From Acetobacter malorum (lineage in GTDB: Bacteria > Pseudomonadota > Alphaproteobacteria > Acetobacterales > Acetobacteraceae), in contig NZ_LHZC01000048.1 of assembly GCF_001580615.1 (NCBI RefSeq), positions 1-64,000 on the forward strand: 64,000 nt of DNA. Direction: 5' to 3'. Shown here one piece after another: positions 1-8,500 of this stretch. Each line of letters opens with the position of its first letter. Within the stretch, counting starts at the first letter, position 1. A program made the translations under genes and the position numbers. The notes below the pieces were generated by a model. That model saw only the letters and a program-made list of their open reading frames with translations. It did not search any database and was not told the origin of the DNA.

Positions 1-426
1 GGGCGGGGGGGGGCGGGCAGCTTTTTCTCGCGCATTTGTAGCAAGATCCCGCAGTGCCTTCTTCGATATCACTGTGGGCGGAGCCTGCCTGACATCCCCA
101 GACGATGGAGGAGCGTTCGGCGCCTCAGCGAGCGGAGAGGAAGCAGAAGGAAAGTCCAAGGAGACAAATCTCTTGAAGAGGTGATCCGTATTGTGCGGAT
201 CTAGGACCATGATCGGCGTCGCGGCACAGATCCCGACGATGGCCAGGCCAGACGCCAAAGTGGTGGCCTTATATCGTTTCGCGCCATCGACTGCTTTGTC
301 GAGGAAAGCCTTGAAGTCTGCCCCCTCAGGAACACTGACGCGGGCGGCCTTGGACAGGAAACCAGCAAGAAGAGGCATCTTCCCGCGAAGAGCTTCAATC
401 TCGTTTTCGTTGATCAACTTCATCAT
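1..426 (-). CDS. Hypothetical membrane protein, cut by left window edge
   Basis: The minus-strand frame stays open from an ATG to the window edge, giving at least 142 residues with no stop, so the C-terminus is missing. The visible part has a charged N-terminus of about 55 residues, one hydrophobic segment at about residues 59-80 (TTLASGLAIVGICAATPIMV) and then a Pro/Ala/Ser-rich tail ending in a run of prolines at the edge. The start codon overlaps the stop of the upstream 95-residue gene as ATGA, which suggests translational coupling. The family is not recognised. The layout resembles a single-pass inner-membrane accessory protein. The G/C-only run at the extreme edge codes for the prolines and could also be a contig-end artefact. 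Confidence 0.6.
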   Translation of the reverse strand, partial: MMKLINENEIEALRGKMPLLAGFLSKAARVSVPEGADFKAFLDKAVDGAKRYKATTLASGLAIVGICAATPIMVLDPHNTDHLFKRFVSLDFPSASSPLAEAPNAPPSSGDVRQAPPTVISKKALRDLATNAREKAARPPPP

Positions 427-710
427 GATGCAAGGCCTTTCTTGGTCGCCATCGCCTCATGAAGGCGATCATCTGGGGTGGTAAACACCACAAGAACGCT
501 GTCCAGTTTCCTCAAAATTTCCATGTTTTCTGGGGATATGGAGTAATAAGTGTTGTAGGCTTTACCTTTACTGGTAAGCAGAAACTCATCGCCATCTTCC
601 GTGAGATGAAAGCCATCCGGGACAAAATTGGGGTCAGAGAACCTGGTTATAATCACCAGATCGCCAGATAAGTTTGACGCAGATGAAACTTTTTCTCTTT
701 TCTGAGACAT
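423..710 (-). CDS. Small hypothetical protein (95 aa)
   Basis: A short, mostly polar protein with no membrane segment, no signal peptide and no motif I recognise. It begins MSQKREKVSS and has a mixed alpha/beta-looking core. Its stop overlaps the ATG of the downstream membrane protein by four bases (ATGA), the main support for it being real and co-transcribed. The promoter must lie in the roughly 165-base gap shared with the divergent SANT-like gene. I cannot propose a function. Confidence 0.55.
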   Translation of the reverse strand: MSQKREKVSSASNLSGDLVIITRFSDPNFVPDGFHLTEDGDEFLLTSKGKAYNTYYSISPENMEILRKLDSVLVVFTTPDDRLHEAMATKKGLAS

Positions 711-875
711 GAATGCTACCCCGAAAATGGCTTTACGGAGTGAATTCTAGGCCTCGGTTGTGCAAGGAACAAAGAGTGTTTTAACCTTGCGGAGCATTTT
801 TGCCTTTTTTACGGGCGCCTCGGTCTTTAACCTTGAAGCACTCCATATCTGTCGGAGTATTGTTTGGCGGGAGCG

Positions 876-1496
876 ATGGCGAAAACAGGGCCAAAAAAAG
901 ATTGGACTGAAGAGGATAATGTCGCACTGGCAGTGCTTTGGCATAAATTCTCAAGTGTCGCTCTCATTGCGCTTGCTCTGAACAGAACGAGATCTTCTGT
1001 GCAGACCCATGCCTCCAGGCAGAAACTGCCTCGTGTGAGGGGTGGTGGCGCTCGCCACAGACAAAGATGGACCGCAGAAGAGGATGCTGATCTAGTGTCG
1101 CGGATCTCTCAATTGAGGAGGTCTGACGGCTACACACCTGTCATAGAGCTTTCAGAAGAGATCGGGCGATCTATCGATGCTATTATGGACAGGTTGGAAG
1201 AGATAGACCAGCCCGAGCTTCTAAAGTGCTTATGGGTGCCTTCTCTGGAAGATCTTCTGGGTAAGGATTCAGAAGGTGTGAAGTCCTTACTGGAGCTGAC
1301 TTCTACCTATGCTCACGCCCTGAATGACAGCCCATCTTTCACCGAGGTTACGACAGCGGCCGGTCAGATCATCAAGAAGAAAAAGTGGCCCGCGGAAGAA
1401 GAGTGCTTGAAATGCGGAAAAAGGTTCATCTCCGACGGACCTGGAAACAGAATCTGCCCAAGGTGCAAAAAAATCAACGCAGATATTTGCTGGTAA
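876..1496 (+). CDS. Myb/SANT-like DNA-binding protein with C-terminal zinc ribbon
   Basis: A 206-residue protein with two W-T-x-E-(E/D) openings (DWTEEDNVALAVLW near the N-terminus and RWTAEEDADLV at about residue 65), typical of Myb/SANT helix-turn-helix repeats and similar in style to GcrA-like regulators. The C-terminus has a CxxC...CxxC zinc ribbon (CLKCGKRF, then RICPRCKK). I chose the ATG with GGGAG about four bases upstream rather than a TTG four codons earlier. It is divergent from the small minus-strand operon and is followed by a GC-rich hairpin. It is likely a transcriptional regulator or phage/plasmid DNA-binding factor. The fold call rests on motif spacing only. Confidence 0.6.
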   Translation: MAKTGPKKDWTEEDNVALAVLWHKFSSVALIALALNRTRSSVQTHASRQKLPRVRGGGARHRQRWTAEEDADLVSRISQLRRSDGYTPVIELSEEIGRSIDAIMDRLEEIDQPELLKCLWVPSLEDLLGKDSEGVKSLLELTSTYAHALNDSPSFTEVTTAAGQIIKKKKWPAEEECLKCGKRFISDGPGNRICPRCKKINADICW

Positions 1497-1503
1497 ATTG
1501 ATA

Positions 1504-1528
1504 GGGGGGCGCGCGCCCCCGTTTGTTT
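1504..1528 (+). terminator. GC-rich hairpin after the SANT-like gene
   Basis: A GGGGGCG/CGCCCCC inverted repeat with almost no loop is followed by GTTTGTTT. It lies between convergent genes (SANT-like protein on plus, lipoprotein on minus) and probably terminates the plus-strand transcript. The imperfect U-tract lowers confidence. Confidence 0.5.
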
Positions 1529-1543
1529 AGCTAATAACCAAAT

Positions 1544-2137
1544 TCATTTTGCAGCTCTCATGCCCAGCGGCAGGCAATCGTCATTGGTCTTGATAGGCTT
1601 CCGATGGCTTTTCTTTGGCTGAGATTTCCGCTTCTCCGGGGCCTTTTTGGCAATGGGCGGAGGTGGGTTCATGGCCTCCATTTCAGCTTCTCGCTTCCTC
1701 TGGATGGCTTCTAAACTCATCTCGCTGATACCGCCCAAATTATAACCTCCGGTTGTATCATGTACAGGCGGAGAGAGTTTGACGACAATTTCATTCGGGT
1801 ATTTCATGAACACACTGTCTATAGCGTCGATTTGAATGCTTCCGACAGCATCCGCAACACCCTCTACAGATCCGTTTGCTCCAATTCTGGCCTGACCGGC
1901 CCAGCCTTTATAGTTGGAGCACTTTACGTCAAGAGCCTCACGCCCACGCGTAACATTGATGCGCTCAGGAGTGTTGAAGATCTCCCATCCGCCACGCTTA
2001 TTGATCAGGGAGCAGTGCGCTCCCTCGGGGGACGTGTGGACGTAAATTTCCTGATCTGCCCCAGAGCCATATTCCTCACTGCAGCCGGTTAAAGGAATAA
2101 GCAATGTGGCGAGGAGGCCCACCGTTTTGATGTTCAT
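1544..2137 (-). CDS. Lipoprotein with basic Lys/Pro-rich C-terminus
   Basis: A 197-residue lipoprotein. The N-terminal signal ends in the lipobox LTGC, with the acylated cysteine at residue 19. The middle region has a PEGA-like pattern (EIYVHTSPEGAHCSLINK), as in proteins exposing small beta-sandwich modules in the periplasm. The tail is proline-rich, then lysine-rich. The chosen ATG overlaps the stop of the upstream VasI-like gene by four bases (ATGA), supporting this start over a longer one. The pair is one operon of two exported proteins and may be an accessory envelope unit of a secretion system, which is inference. Confidence 0.65.
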   Translation of the reverse strand: MNIKTVGLLATLLIPLTGCSEEYGSGADQEIYVHTSPEGAHCSLINKRGGWEIFNTPERINVTRGREALDVKCSNYKGWAGQARIGANGSVEGVADAVGSIQIDAIDSVFMKYPNEIVVKLSPPVHDTTGGYNLGGISEMSLEAIQRKREAEMEAMNPPPPIAKKAPEKRKSQPKKSHRKPIKTNDDCLPLGMRAAK

Positions 2138-2934
2138 GACTGTTTCTTTCCTTTTAGGCGGCATGATGCAAGGATTGGCGTCAGAGCGCCTTCAGAGCCC
2201 TCTGTAAAAAAATTAATAGCGATACGTTCACTACCAGCCGCGACCGGCACTAATTCCTGCTCTTTCTCCTTGCCCTCTTGATTTATGGTGGCCGGAGGGG
2301 AGGGAAGCGGCTCCATCGTCATCGTGATGGTTTTATCTCTGCGAAGATGATCAGCAAAAATCATGGCCTCGTCTGTTGTCCAAACGCCGATGGCGCTTTT
2401 CGCTGAAGAAGATGTCCATACGACGGAGGATTTGGCGCTCCCGCCGTCCAGCCTTCGCTCGTTAAGGCTTACTTTTATGTGTCTGTATCCGTCATGATTG
2501 GAATGTGGGAAGGGGTTTTCCCCGAACTCTACGTAAGCAAAGATGCTCTCTTGTCGACATTTGACGAAAAGCCCTGGGTGAGGAGCGTCTTTTGCTGTTG
2601 TAGTTGAGGATGATGCAAGGGCTGCGGCCCCAGGAGAAGTGACCCAAGCTCCTGTAGTTCCGTTCGCGCCAGGGACTATTTGAGTGGCTTGAGCTACCAT
2701 GTCGTAGCAATGCAGGCGGTCTGAGGCGCTCGGTGCTTCCGAACAGCCGCGAATGTTGTCTGAAATCTTGGCCAGCATTTTCCCAGATATTTCAGGATTT
2801 GCAGAGGCCTGATTGGACGTTTTATTTTTAGGCAGCGAGAGGTGAGGAGCTTCCTGGGCGTAGGAGACATTGTTGCTCACAATCCCAACAACCAGGGCAG
2901 CGATTGGCTTTGTGTATCCTAACCTCGACCTCAT
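2134..2934 (-). CDS. Exported VasI/TagO-like protein
   Basis: A 266-residue protein with a signal peptide ending near VSYA-QEA. Downstream is a Cys motif followed by RLHCYDMVAQ, the C...RLxCYD arrangement common in VasI/TagO-type (type VI secretion-associated) proteins and related alphaproteobacterial exported proteins. The C-terminal half has a beta-rich region with a conserved-looking FVKCRQES. The chosen ATG has AAAAGG nine bases upstream; earlier in-frame starts would spoil the signal peptide. It is translationally coupled to the downstream lipoprotein. No other T6SS gene is seen, so the protein more likely serves another envelope machine. The family assignment is tentative. Confidence 0.5.
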   Translation of the reverse strand: MRSRLGYTKPIAALVVGIVSNNVSYAQEAPHLSLPKNKTSNQASANPEISGKMLAKISDNIRGCSEAPSASDRLHCYDMVAQATQIVPGANGTTGAWVTSPGAAALASSSTTTAKDAPHPGLFVKCRQESIFAYVEFGENPFPHSNHDGYRHIKVSLNERRLDGGSAKSSVVWTSSSAKSAIGVWTTDEAMIFADHLRRDKTITMTMEPLPSPPATINQEGKEKEQELVPVAAGSERIAINFFTEGSEGALTPILASCRLKGKKQS

Positions 2935-3136
2935 CACCTTCAGCCTTTTCCTTAAATCAGTGCCCAAACCCACTAAATCATGCACCATGAATGCAATATA
3001 ACCTCTTGATTTTGCGGTTTCCATGACAAGATGATCCACCTATGGCTTTTGATGCGATCCTCTGGCACAACTCAGGAGGTGAGGGTCGATTGCGAACGGC
3101 GTAGATAGTCTGCTTTGAAGAGAGCCAGGGGGTTTG

Positions 3137-3427
3137 GTGTTTAAGAGTTTATTCCTGGCAGATATGATAGGGGCTACCTCTTTTTATGTCATAGCGAAAT
3201 GTCTTCTTACGCTTGCTTTTCTATCGCCAATGGTGCCGGAAGTTCTGTCGCTTTTGATGCGTTCTGACCTCTTCCTGGACTGGTATGCCTCGCACAATGG
3301 CGGTCTTCCGTTCTCTGGGATTGCCAGTGTTGTGGCGAATATTGTCACCATTATATGCCTTGTGATTGCCGGGGTTGTCGCGACCTTTCTTTGGTTGCTC
3401 GCAAGGAAAAAACTCAGTAGATCTTGA
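3137..3427 (+). CDS. Small two-helix membrane protein
   Basis: About 96 residues with two hydrophobic segments, one near residues 12-33 and one near 62-88, and a short basic C-terminus (ARKKLSRS), so an inner-membrane hairpin. The start is uncertain: GTG, an adjacent TTG and an ATG nine codons further are all in frame, and the AGGGGG just upstream sits too close for the first two. It precedes the guanylate kinase gene on the same strand by about 50 bases. No family recognised. Confidence 0.45.
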   Translation: MFKSLFLADMIGATSFYVIAKCLLTLAFLSPMVPEVLSLLMRSDLFLDWYASHNGGLPFSGIASVVANIVTIICLVIAGVVATFLWLLARKKLSRS

Positions 3428-3478
3428 GCAGATATCCATTCGGTGAAGACCGCGCAAGGTTCAAGGATTTTTTTGCTA

Positions 3479-4117
3479 ATGATTTTCGCGATTGTGGGCC
3501 CTTCTGGCTCCGGAAAGACCACCCTCTCAGATCTTATGCGCAAATATGGGGCTGAAGCGGTGGTTTCCACGACCACAAGACCTCCCAGAAGCGGTGAGCG
3601 CGACGGCGTGGATTATCACTTCGTAACGGAAGAGAGTTTCCTCCAGAAGATCTCACAGGGTGAATTCGTCGAGCACGCACGCTTTGGTAAGAACTACTAT
3701 GGGGCCACGAAAAGCGCTTTCAAACAGGCCTTGGAGAAATCCCCGAAGAACTGTGCGGTACTCGTTTGCGAAATTAACGGGTTTCGGAGCCTGAAGGCCG
3801 CCGTATCCGGAATGGGGCAATATCTGACAGGGGTTTTCCTCTCATGCAGCCGGGACGTAATTGAAAAGCGTCTGCAGAACAGACACCGCGCGGGTGGCCT
3901 TACGCCTGAGCAATTTGCCGAGCGTATTTCCCTTATTGATGGAGAACTCTCATGTGAGTTTGAGATCGCACAGGAGAAATCGAGCATCGTGATCACCAGT
4001 CCCACCATGGAAGAACTGGAGGATTATGCTTTGGTATTGGTGAATTCGTCGAGCCGACTTGTTGTTCCTCCCCACCCAGTGTCACCTGACGATGAAGTTG
4101 GTGTTCCGCGTCTCTGA
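3479..4117 (+). CDS. gmk: Guanylate kinase-like protein
   Basis: A 212-residue P-loop kinase with GPSGSGKTT at residues 7-15, then TTTRPPRSGERDGVDYHFV, the classic GMP-binding segment of guanylate kinase (STTTRxPRxGExxGxDYxF), and a later FVEHARFGKNYYG segment matching the EhaxfxGNxYGT region. Guanylate kinase phosphorylates GMP or dGMP to the diphosphate. The length is normal for Gmk with a divergent tail of about 25 residues. ATG is preferred over an upstream GTG because family members start with MIF-type residues just before the P-loop. A methyltransferase gene starts two bases after its stop. It may be a second, accessory Gmk; a housekeeping role is also possible. Confidence 0.85.
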   Translation: MIFAIVGPSGSGKTTLSDLMRKYGAEAVVSTTTRPPRSGERDGVDYHFVTEESFLQKISQGEFVEHARFGKNYYGATKSAFKQALEKSPKNCAVLVCEINGFRSLKAAVSGMGQYLTGVFLSCSRDVIEKRLQNRHRAGGLTPEQFAERISLIDGELSCEFEIAQEKSSIVITSPTMEELEDYALVLVNSSSRLVVPPHPVSPDDEVGVPRL

Positions 4118-4118
4118 T

Positions 4119-5336
4119 ATGACCGATCACGAACCACCCATAGTCCACGGGGAGCTGTGGTCAGCCAAGCAGAATCAAGGGAACCCAATTCATGGTTTCT
4201 CATATCGAGGATGCTATAAATCCACGCTCCCGTCTTTCTTCATATCCCGTCTGACCAAGGTTGGAGACACGGTTTATGATCCGTTTATGGGAAGGGGGAC
4301 AACCCTCCTGGAAGCGGGACTAATGGGGCGAAGCGTCTCTGGATCAGACGCCAACCCTATATCTCCCATGATAGTGGCACCACGCCTATCCCCTCCGTCC
4401 ATGGCCCAGATAAAAGAGCGCCTGAGCTTCTTTAAGTGGGGGAGTTGGTCTAGGCGAATGGGCAGGTGGGAGAGAAAGAACCCTGTCCAATATGGCGATT
4501 TGTCACCCTTCTTTCACAAAGATACCCTTGCTGATGTTCTAATGCTCCGGGATATGCTTTGTGATTGTGACCCCCATTCAGTTGATGGCTGGATAAGGAT
4601 GGTTGTCATGGCTATTCTTACCGGACACTCGCCAGGCTTTCTCTCTCGTTACTCTTTGCCGCCAGGTAACACTGCCTCGCCTGAAGCCCAGCGGAGCATT
4701 AATGTCAAATACGACAAAATGTTCGAGCGTAAGGATGTCTCCGCTCTCATTGAGGCAAAATCCGCACGTTTTCTGGCCGGGGGTGGGGTAGCAGACCTTA
4801 CCGGCAGCCGCCTCTTTGTTAGAAGTGCGGATGATTTAAGCATCGTCTCTGGCAATAGCGTCCAGCTAGTGATGACCAGTCCTCCTTTTGTCGATGTGAT
4901 CGACTATGCGAAAGAGAACTGGATGAGGATGTGGTTTGGCGGAGTGGCAAAGACCTACAGTCATGCAATACAGGCGCAAAGCCGGTTTCCTCAGATCTGG
5001 AATTCTAGCTCAATGGCCGGGTGGGAAGATCTGATGAATGGTTCGATGCGGGAAATGTTGCGGATACTCAAGCCGGGTGGGTTCGCGGCGATCGAGGTTG
5101 GAGAGATCAGGAAGGGAAGTGAACCTTTAGATGAAAGAGTGACGAGGCTTGCAAAAGAAGTAGGCTTCCTACCAGTCTCAGTGTTCATCAACTGTCAGAA
5201 GTTCACGAAAGCCGCTCATATTTGGGGGGTCAATAATCAGGTTAAGGGCACTAATACCAATCGCATCGTGTTGCTGCGCAAGCCGGGCGGCCCGTTATTC
5301 GACTACGCAGGCACTTTCTCCGACCTGTCCCTCTGA
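4119..5336 (+). CDS. Amino-DNA methyltransferase (N4-cytosine or N6-adenine)
   Basis: A 405-residue SAM-dependent DNA methyltransferase. The SAM-binding motif DPFMGRGTT lies at about residues 54-62, followed by SGSDANP. The catalytic motif IV is TSPPF at about 253-257, and ILKPGG follows. DPF-x-G-x-GTT together with (D/S/T)PP(Y/F) defines the amino-methyltransferase class. The intervening stretch of about 190 residues is probably target-recognition sequence. No restriction endonuclease is seen nearby, so it may be an orphan methylase. The start directly after the gmk stop is preferred over an upstream TTG that would overlap gmk by 59 bases. Its 3' end overlaps a small convergent gene by about 40 bases. 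Confidence 0.85.
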   Translation: MTDHEPPIVHGELWSAKQNQGNPIHGFSYRGCYKSTLPSFFISRLTKVGDTVYDPFMGRGTTLLEAGLMGRSVSGSDANPISPMIVAPRLSPPSMAQIKERLSFFKWGSWSRRMGRWERKNPVQYGDLSPFFHKDTLADVLMLRDMLCDCDPHSVDGWIRMVVMAILTGHSPGFLSRYSLPPGNTASPEAQRSINVKYDKMFERKDVSALIEAKSARFLAGGGVADLTGSRLFVRSADDLSIVSGNSVQLVMTSPPFVDVIDYAKENWMRMWFGGVAKTYSHAIQAQSRFPQIWNSSSMAGWEDLMNGSMREMLRILKPGGFAAIEVGEIRKGSEPLDERVTRLAKEVGFLPVSVFINCQKFTKAAHIWGVNNQVKGTNTNRIVLLRKPGGPLFDYAGTFSDLSL

Positions 5337-5498
5337 GTTGCTTCCAGTGCAGCGATAATTATGCCAGTTGTGATGCGGGCAGCGCTTGTTCCCACAGATT
5401 TCGCAAGCATAGCGCCATCCATCTTTAGTTGGGCCGGGCAGCCCCGGCCTGGCCCGATCACATCTCTGGCAGCCGCAGAGTCCCTCAGGTGGTGTCAT
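5295..5498 (-). CDS. Small cysteine-rich zinc-binding-like protein
   Basis: A 67-residue protein with GCQRC near the N-terminus and a CEICGNKRCPHH core followed by CTGSNSEGQVG. I know this pattern from small phage and plasmid proteins in alphaproteobacteria, and the cysteine/histidine spacing suggests one bound zinc. The start lies four bases after the stop of the primase-helicase gene, with AGGA eight bases upstream, so the two are translated from one message. Its 3' end overlaps the convergent methyltransferase gene. Function unknown. Confidence 0.6.
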   Translation of the reverse strand: MTPPEGLCGCQRCDRARPGLPGPTKDGWRYACEICGNKRCPHHNWHNYRCTGSNSEGQVGESACVVE

Positions 5499-5502
5499 CG
5501 GA

Positions 5503-8500
5503 TTAATCCTGATCTGTGGTCAATTGTTTCTTGCTGGCGATTTCTCTTTTGGTGCGTTCAATAGCGACCACCGCTTTCATTTCTGAAAGACTGAAATCCG
5601 TATAGGCCTGACCTTGATCGTCTGGTCGCCCCCATAAAAAGCGCATCTCGGCGTCGCTTGAGCTTGTATGCACTGTACTTCCTTCAATCAGGCGTAAGCT
5701 GGCCGAATTGAAATCTGCATTTTCAGCCTGAATTCTCTCTTCCCTACTTCCGATGCTTTCTTCAACGGCATCAGGGGAGCGAGGCTTAGCCAGTAGGTTC
5801 AGCCCCGTCACGCTATCACGGACGAGCTTCAAGGAGCTGCCAGGGATCATAAAGCGTGTCAGACTCTCACGGAGGTAAACCTCCTGGTTAGGCACGGAGC
5901 CGCGAACGTAGGCGTATCTTTCGCTCCCATCCAGACCGGTCCATTCCCAGATGTTAAAGCCGCGTGTTTCCCTGAAATCTTCCTCCGGATTGCCGGTAAA
6001 CCGCATCCTTGTCATGATTCTTTCAGCATGATCCTTACTGGAGAACAGGTCCGGACAGAATTTGTGAAGGATCTCCGGGACGACTACCCCTCCAGTTCGG
6101 CGAATGGCGTCCCAAAGTCGCTCTGCGAATTTGTTTCCCTGTCGACTGGAAAGGAAGTCTTTAATGTGAATGATGTCGTCCACGATCACCCCTTCAGGGA
6201 TGATAGATGACATGGCGTACCAAACTGGAGGTTCACCGGCCCGGTAGACGGGGCGCAGGCGGCCGAGGAACTGAAGAAGCTCTTCTTCCCTATATTGCTT
6301 CTGGATCAGTGCGGCCCATTTTCCGGGGTAACGCGGCACTGCCATAATGAGGGTCTCGCCGCTTCTGTGGCGCAGTGTTTGCTGCCCAGTGGGAACCTTT
6401 AGTTGTTCACCTTCTCTATCAAGGCCATCCCCTCTAGAATCATAGGGCAGTTCTGGAGTGTCATCATCGTAAGTTAATGCCGCTGCAAGACCGTCGATTG
6501 AGCGGGTAGGTGGCTCCATTCTGCCGACTGATAAAGCCGCGGCATGATGCTTGAACATGTCTAGCCCTCGCATCGCGCCGAAATGGCACCAGTCAACATT
6601 GTCCGGGCAAACCCATCCGGAGTTAATCGTCCTGCGAAGGGCGATATTTGTTCCTACGACAACACGTCCCATTCCATAAAGACCGGATACAGCCGAGATA
6701 GCTTTTCTGGTGCGATCAAGGCGCTTTCCCTGATCGGTCATCTTCTTATGAGATCCGCCGTCACTCCCAATGATTGATGAAGTAGACATTGTCTCGTTTA
6801 TAATACCGACAATGCGGACATTAAGCGAGCGTCCGACATCCTGAACGACGTCATGCACCACAATTCTATCGCGCCCTCCGCCCCATATTTTCTCAACAAT
6901 GTCAGGGGCCGCCGATGCATCTAAAAGGAGGAAAGGCACGTCCCCCCAGTTTGGCTTGGATCGCCAAGATATACGTATGAGATCGCTTCCATCCGGTGCG
7001 CCAGAGTCACCGCATAGCCATTGAATGCGATAATCTTTCTTCCCTTTTGCTGCAGCCGGCGTCGTTTCCAATTTTGTGAGTTCCCGATGCAGTCGGTGCA
7101 AAGAGAGTTCACTGCAAGTTCCTGTCAGGCGGGCGATGTCCTCTTTCATGTTTTTGATGCCCTCTTCACGCAGGCGGTCGGTTATCAGCAGGCCGATGCG
7201 CTCTTCCACTATTTTCCAGAACCGCAATTCCTCATGGACATCCTTCCCCGTTGGGCGTGAGCAGATCTCAGTGAGATCCTCTTCTGATGTGTCCGGGGAG
7301 ATGTTCATATCTCTCTGGGTTGCGCTACGCATCACGGTGAGTGCGCTTTCGACAAGAGGGAGCGCACCTTCTGCCTCGCGACCTGGCCTGTTAAGGGGGG
7401 CGTTCAGCACGGCCTGAGCAGGGCACAGTCCCGACTTCATTGCCTTAACGACAATTTCAGAAACTCTGCCTCTGTCGGCCAGCAACTCTTCCGGGGTAAC
7501 CTTCTCTTCCTTGAGCCTTTTCGTAAGCTTTGGGGGCTTCCTGGGGGATGTCAGGGTGGAGGCGCTCAGCGTGGTCGTGTGTAGGAACATATGATGCACG
7601 CGTTCATCAGCAACGATCCCACGTACGTATTGAAGTTCCTCTGGAAGGGTCATTGAGAGGAATGAGTGGGGCGTGAAAATGATGTGGCAATTCTGAATAT
7701 TCTCACGCTGTCGTATCGCGGGACATTCGTCGTAGTATGCGCAGAGAACTTCTGTAGTTTCGTGGGTGTCTGCGTCTCTCTTCGTCGTCTTGCATAGAGA
7801 GGCCGTGCCAAGCCCTGCGCCTGAGACGAGGGCGACCTTCTCAGGCACCATACAGCCGGCCTTAATCTTCCCCGCATAGACCATGGTGCGCAGACCGCAG
7901 TCTTCTGCGTCTCGCCTTAACTCAGCAAGTCTTGCATCTACAGCCGGATCGTCTTCATGAAGCAGGCCGATCTCAACGGCCTGAGCGGCCAGTTCATTAT
8001 CAGGGAGAGAGCCATCCAAATTAAGAATTTCGGCGCGGGTGCGAAGCTCATCAATGTTGGAATAAGTGGGAAGAAGCATGACCCAAGGGCACATGAGCTC
8101 TTTCTTCTTATCATCCCCGACTTCCTCTGGGGATGATAGATGACCGGGTCGAAACGGAATGTGGGTTCTTGGGTCCATAGCAAGGCGACGGACTGTTTGT
8201 GACGTCTTACCAGCCCCAGTAGGGGCACGCAGGATGTTAATCCTAATACGACGCAGCTCGGGAGCGTAATCGGTGGGGTGGCCGTATACATCGGTTAAAA
8301 AGGCAGTAAGCCCGGCCTGGATGCCTTCCTTGATGCCGTCGGTAATTAGATGCCGGTCTGCTACAAGGGCATTGTTCGCTTCGTCTTCGGGGGTAGGCGG
8401 CTTGTCTTTTTTGATTGCCAGATTTTGTCGTCTGGAAGACGTGGGCATCATAAAAGCCAGATCGTCAGCTTCCGACCATTTCGTAGAAGGCAGAATGTGT

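Noticed and set aside
1-18. G-rich run at the window start as a G-quadruplex or structural element
   Set aside because: It is within an open coding frame (proline codons) and at the very edge, so an assembly or window-edge effect is as likely.
2134-2934. A type VI secretion locus
   Set aside because: The VasI/TagO-like resemblance is limited, and no tube, sheath, baseplate or ClpV gene is present in the window.
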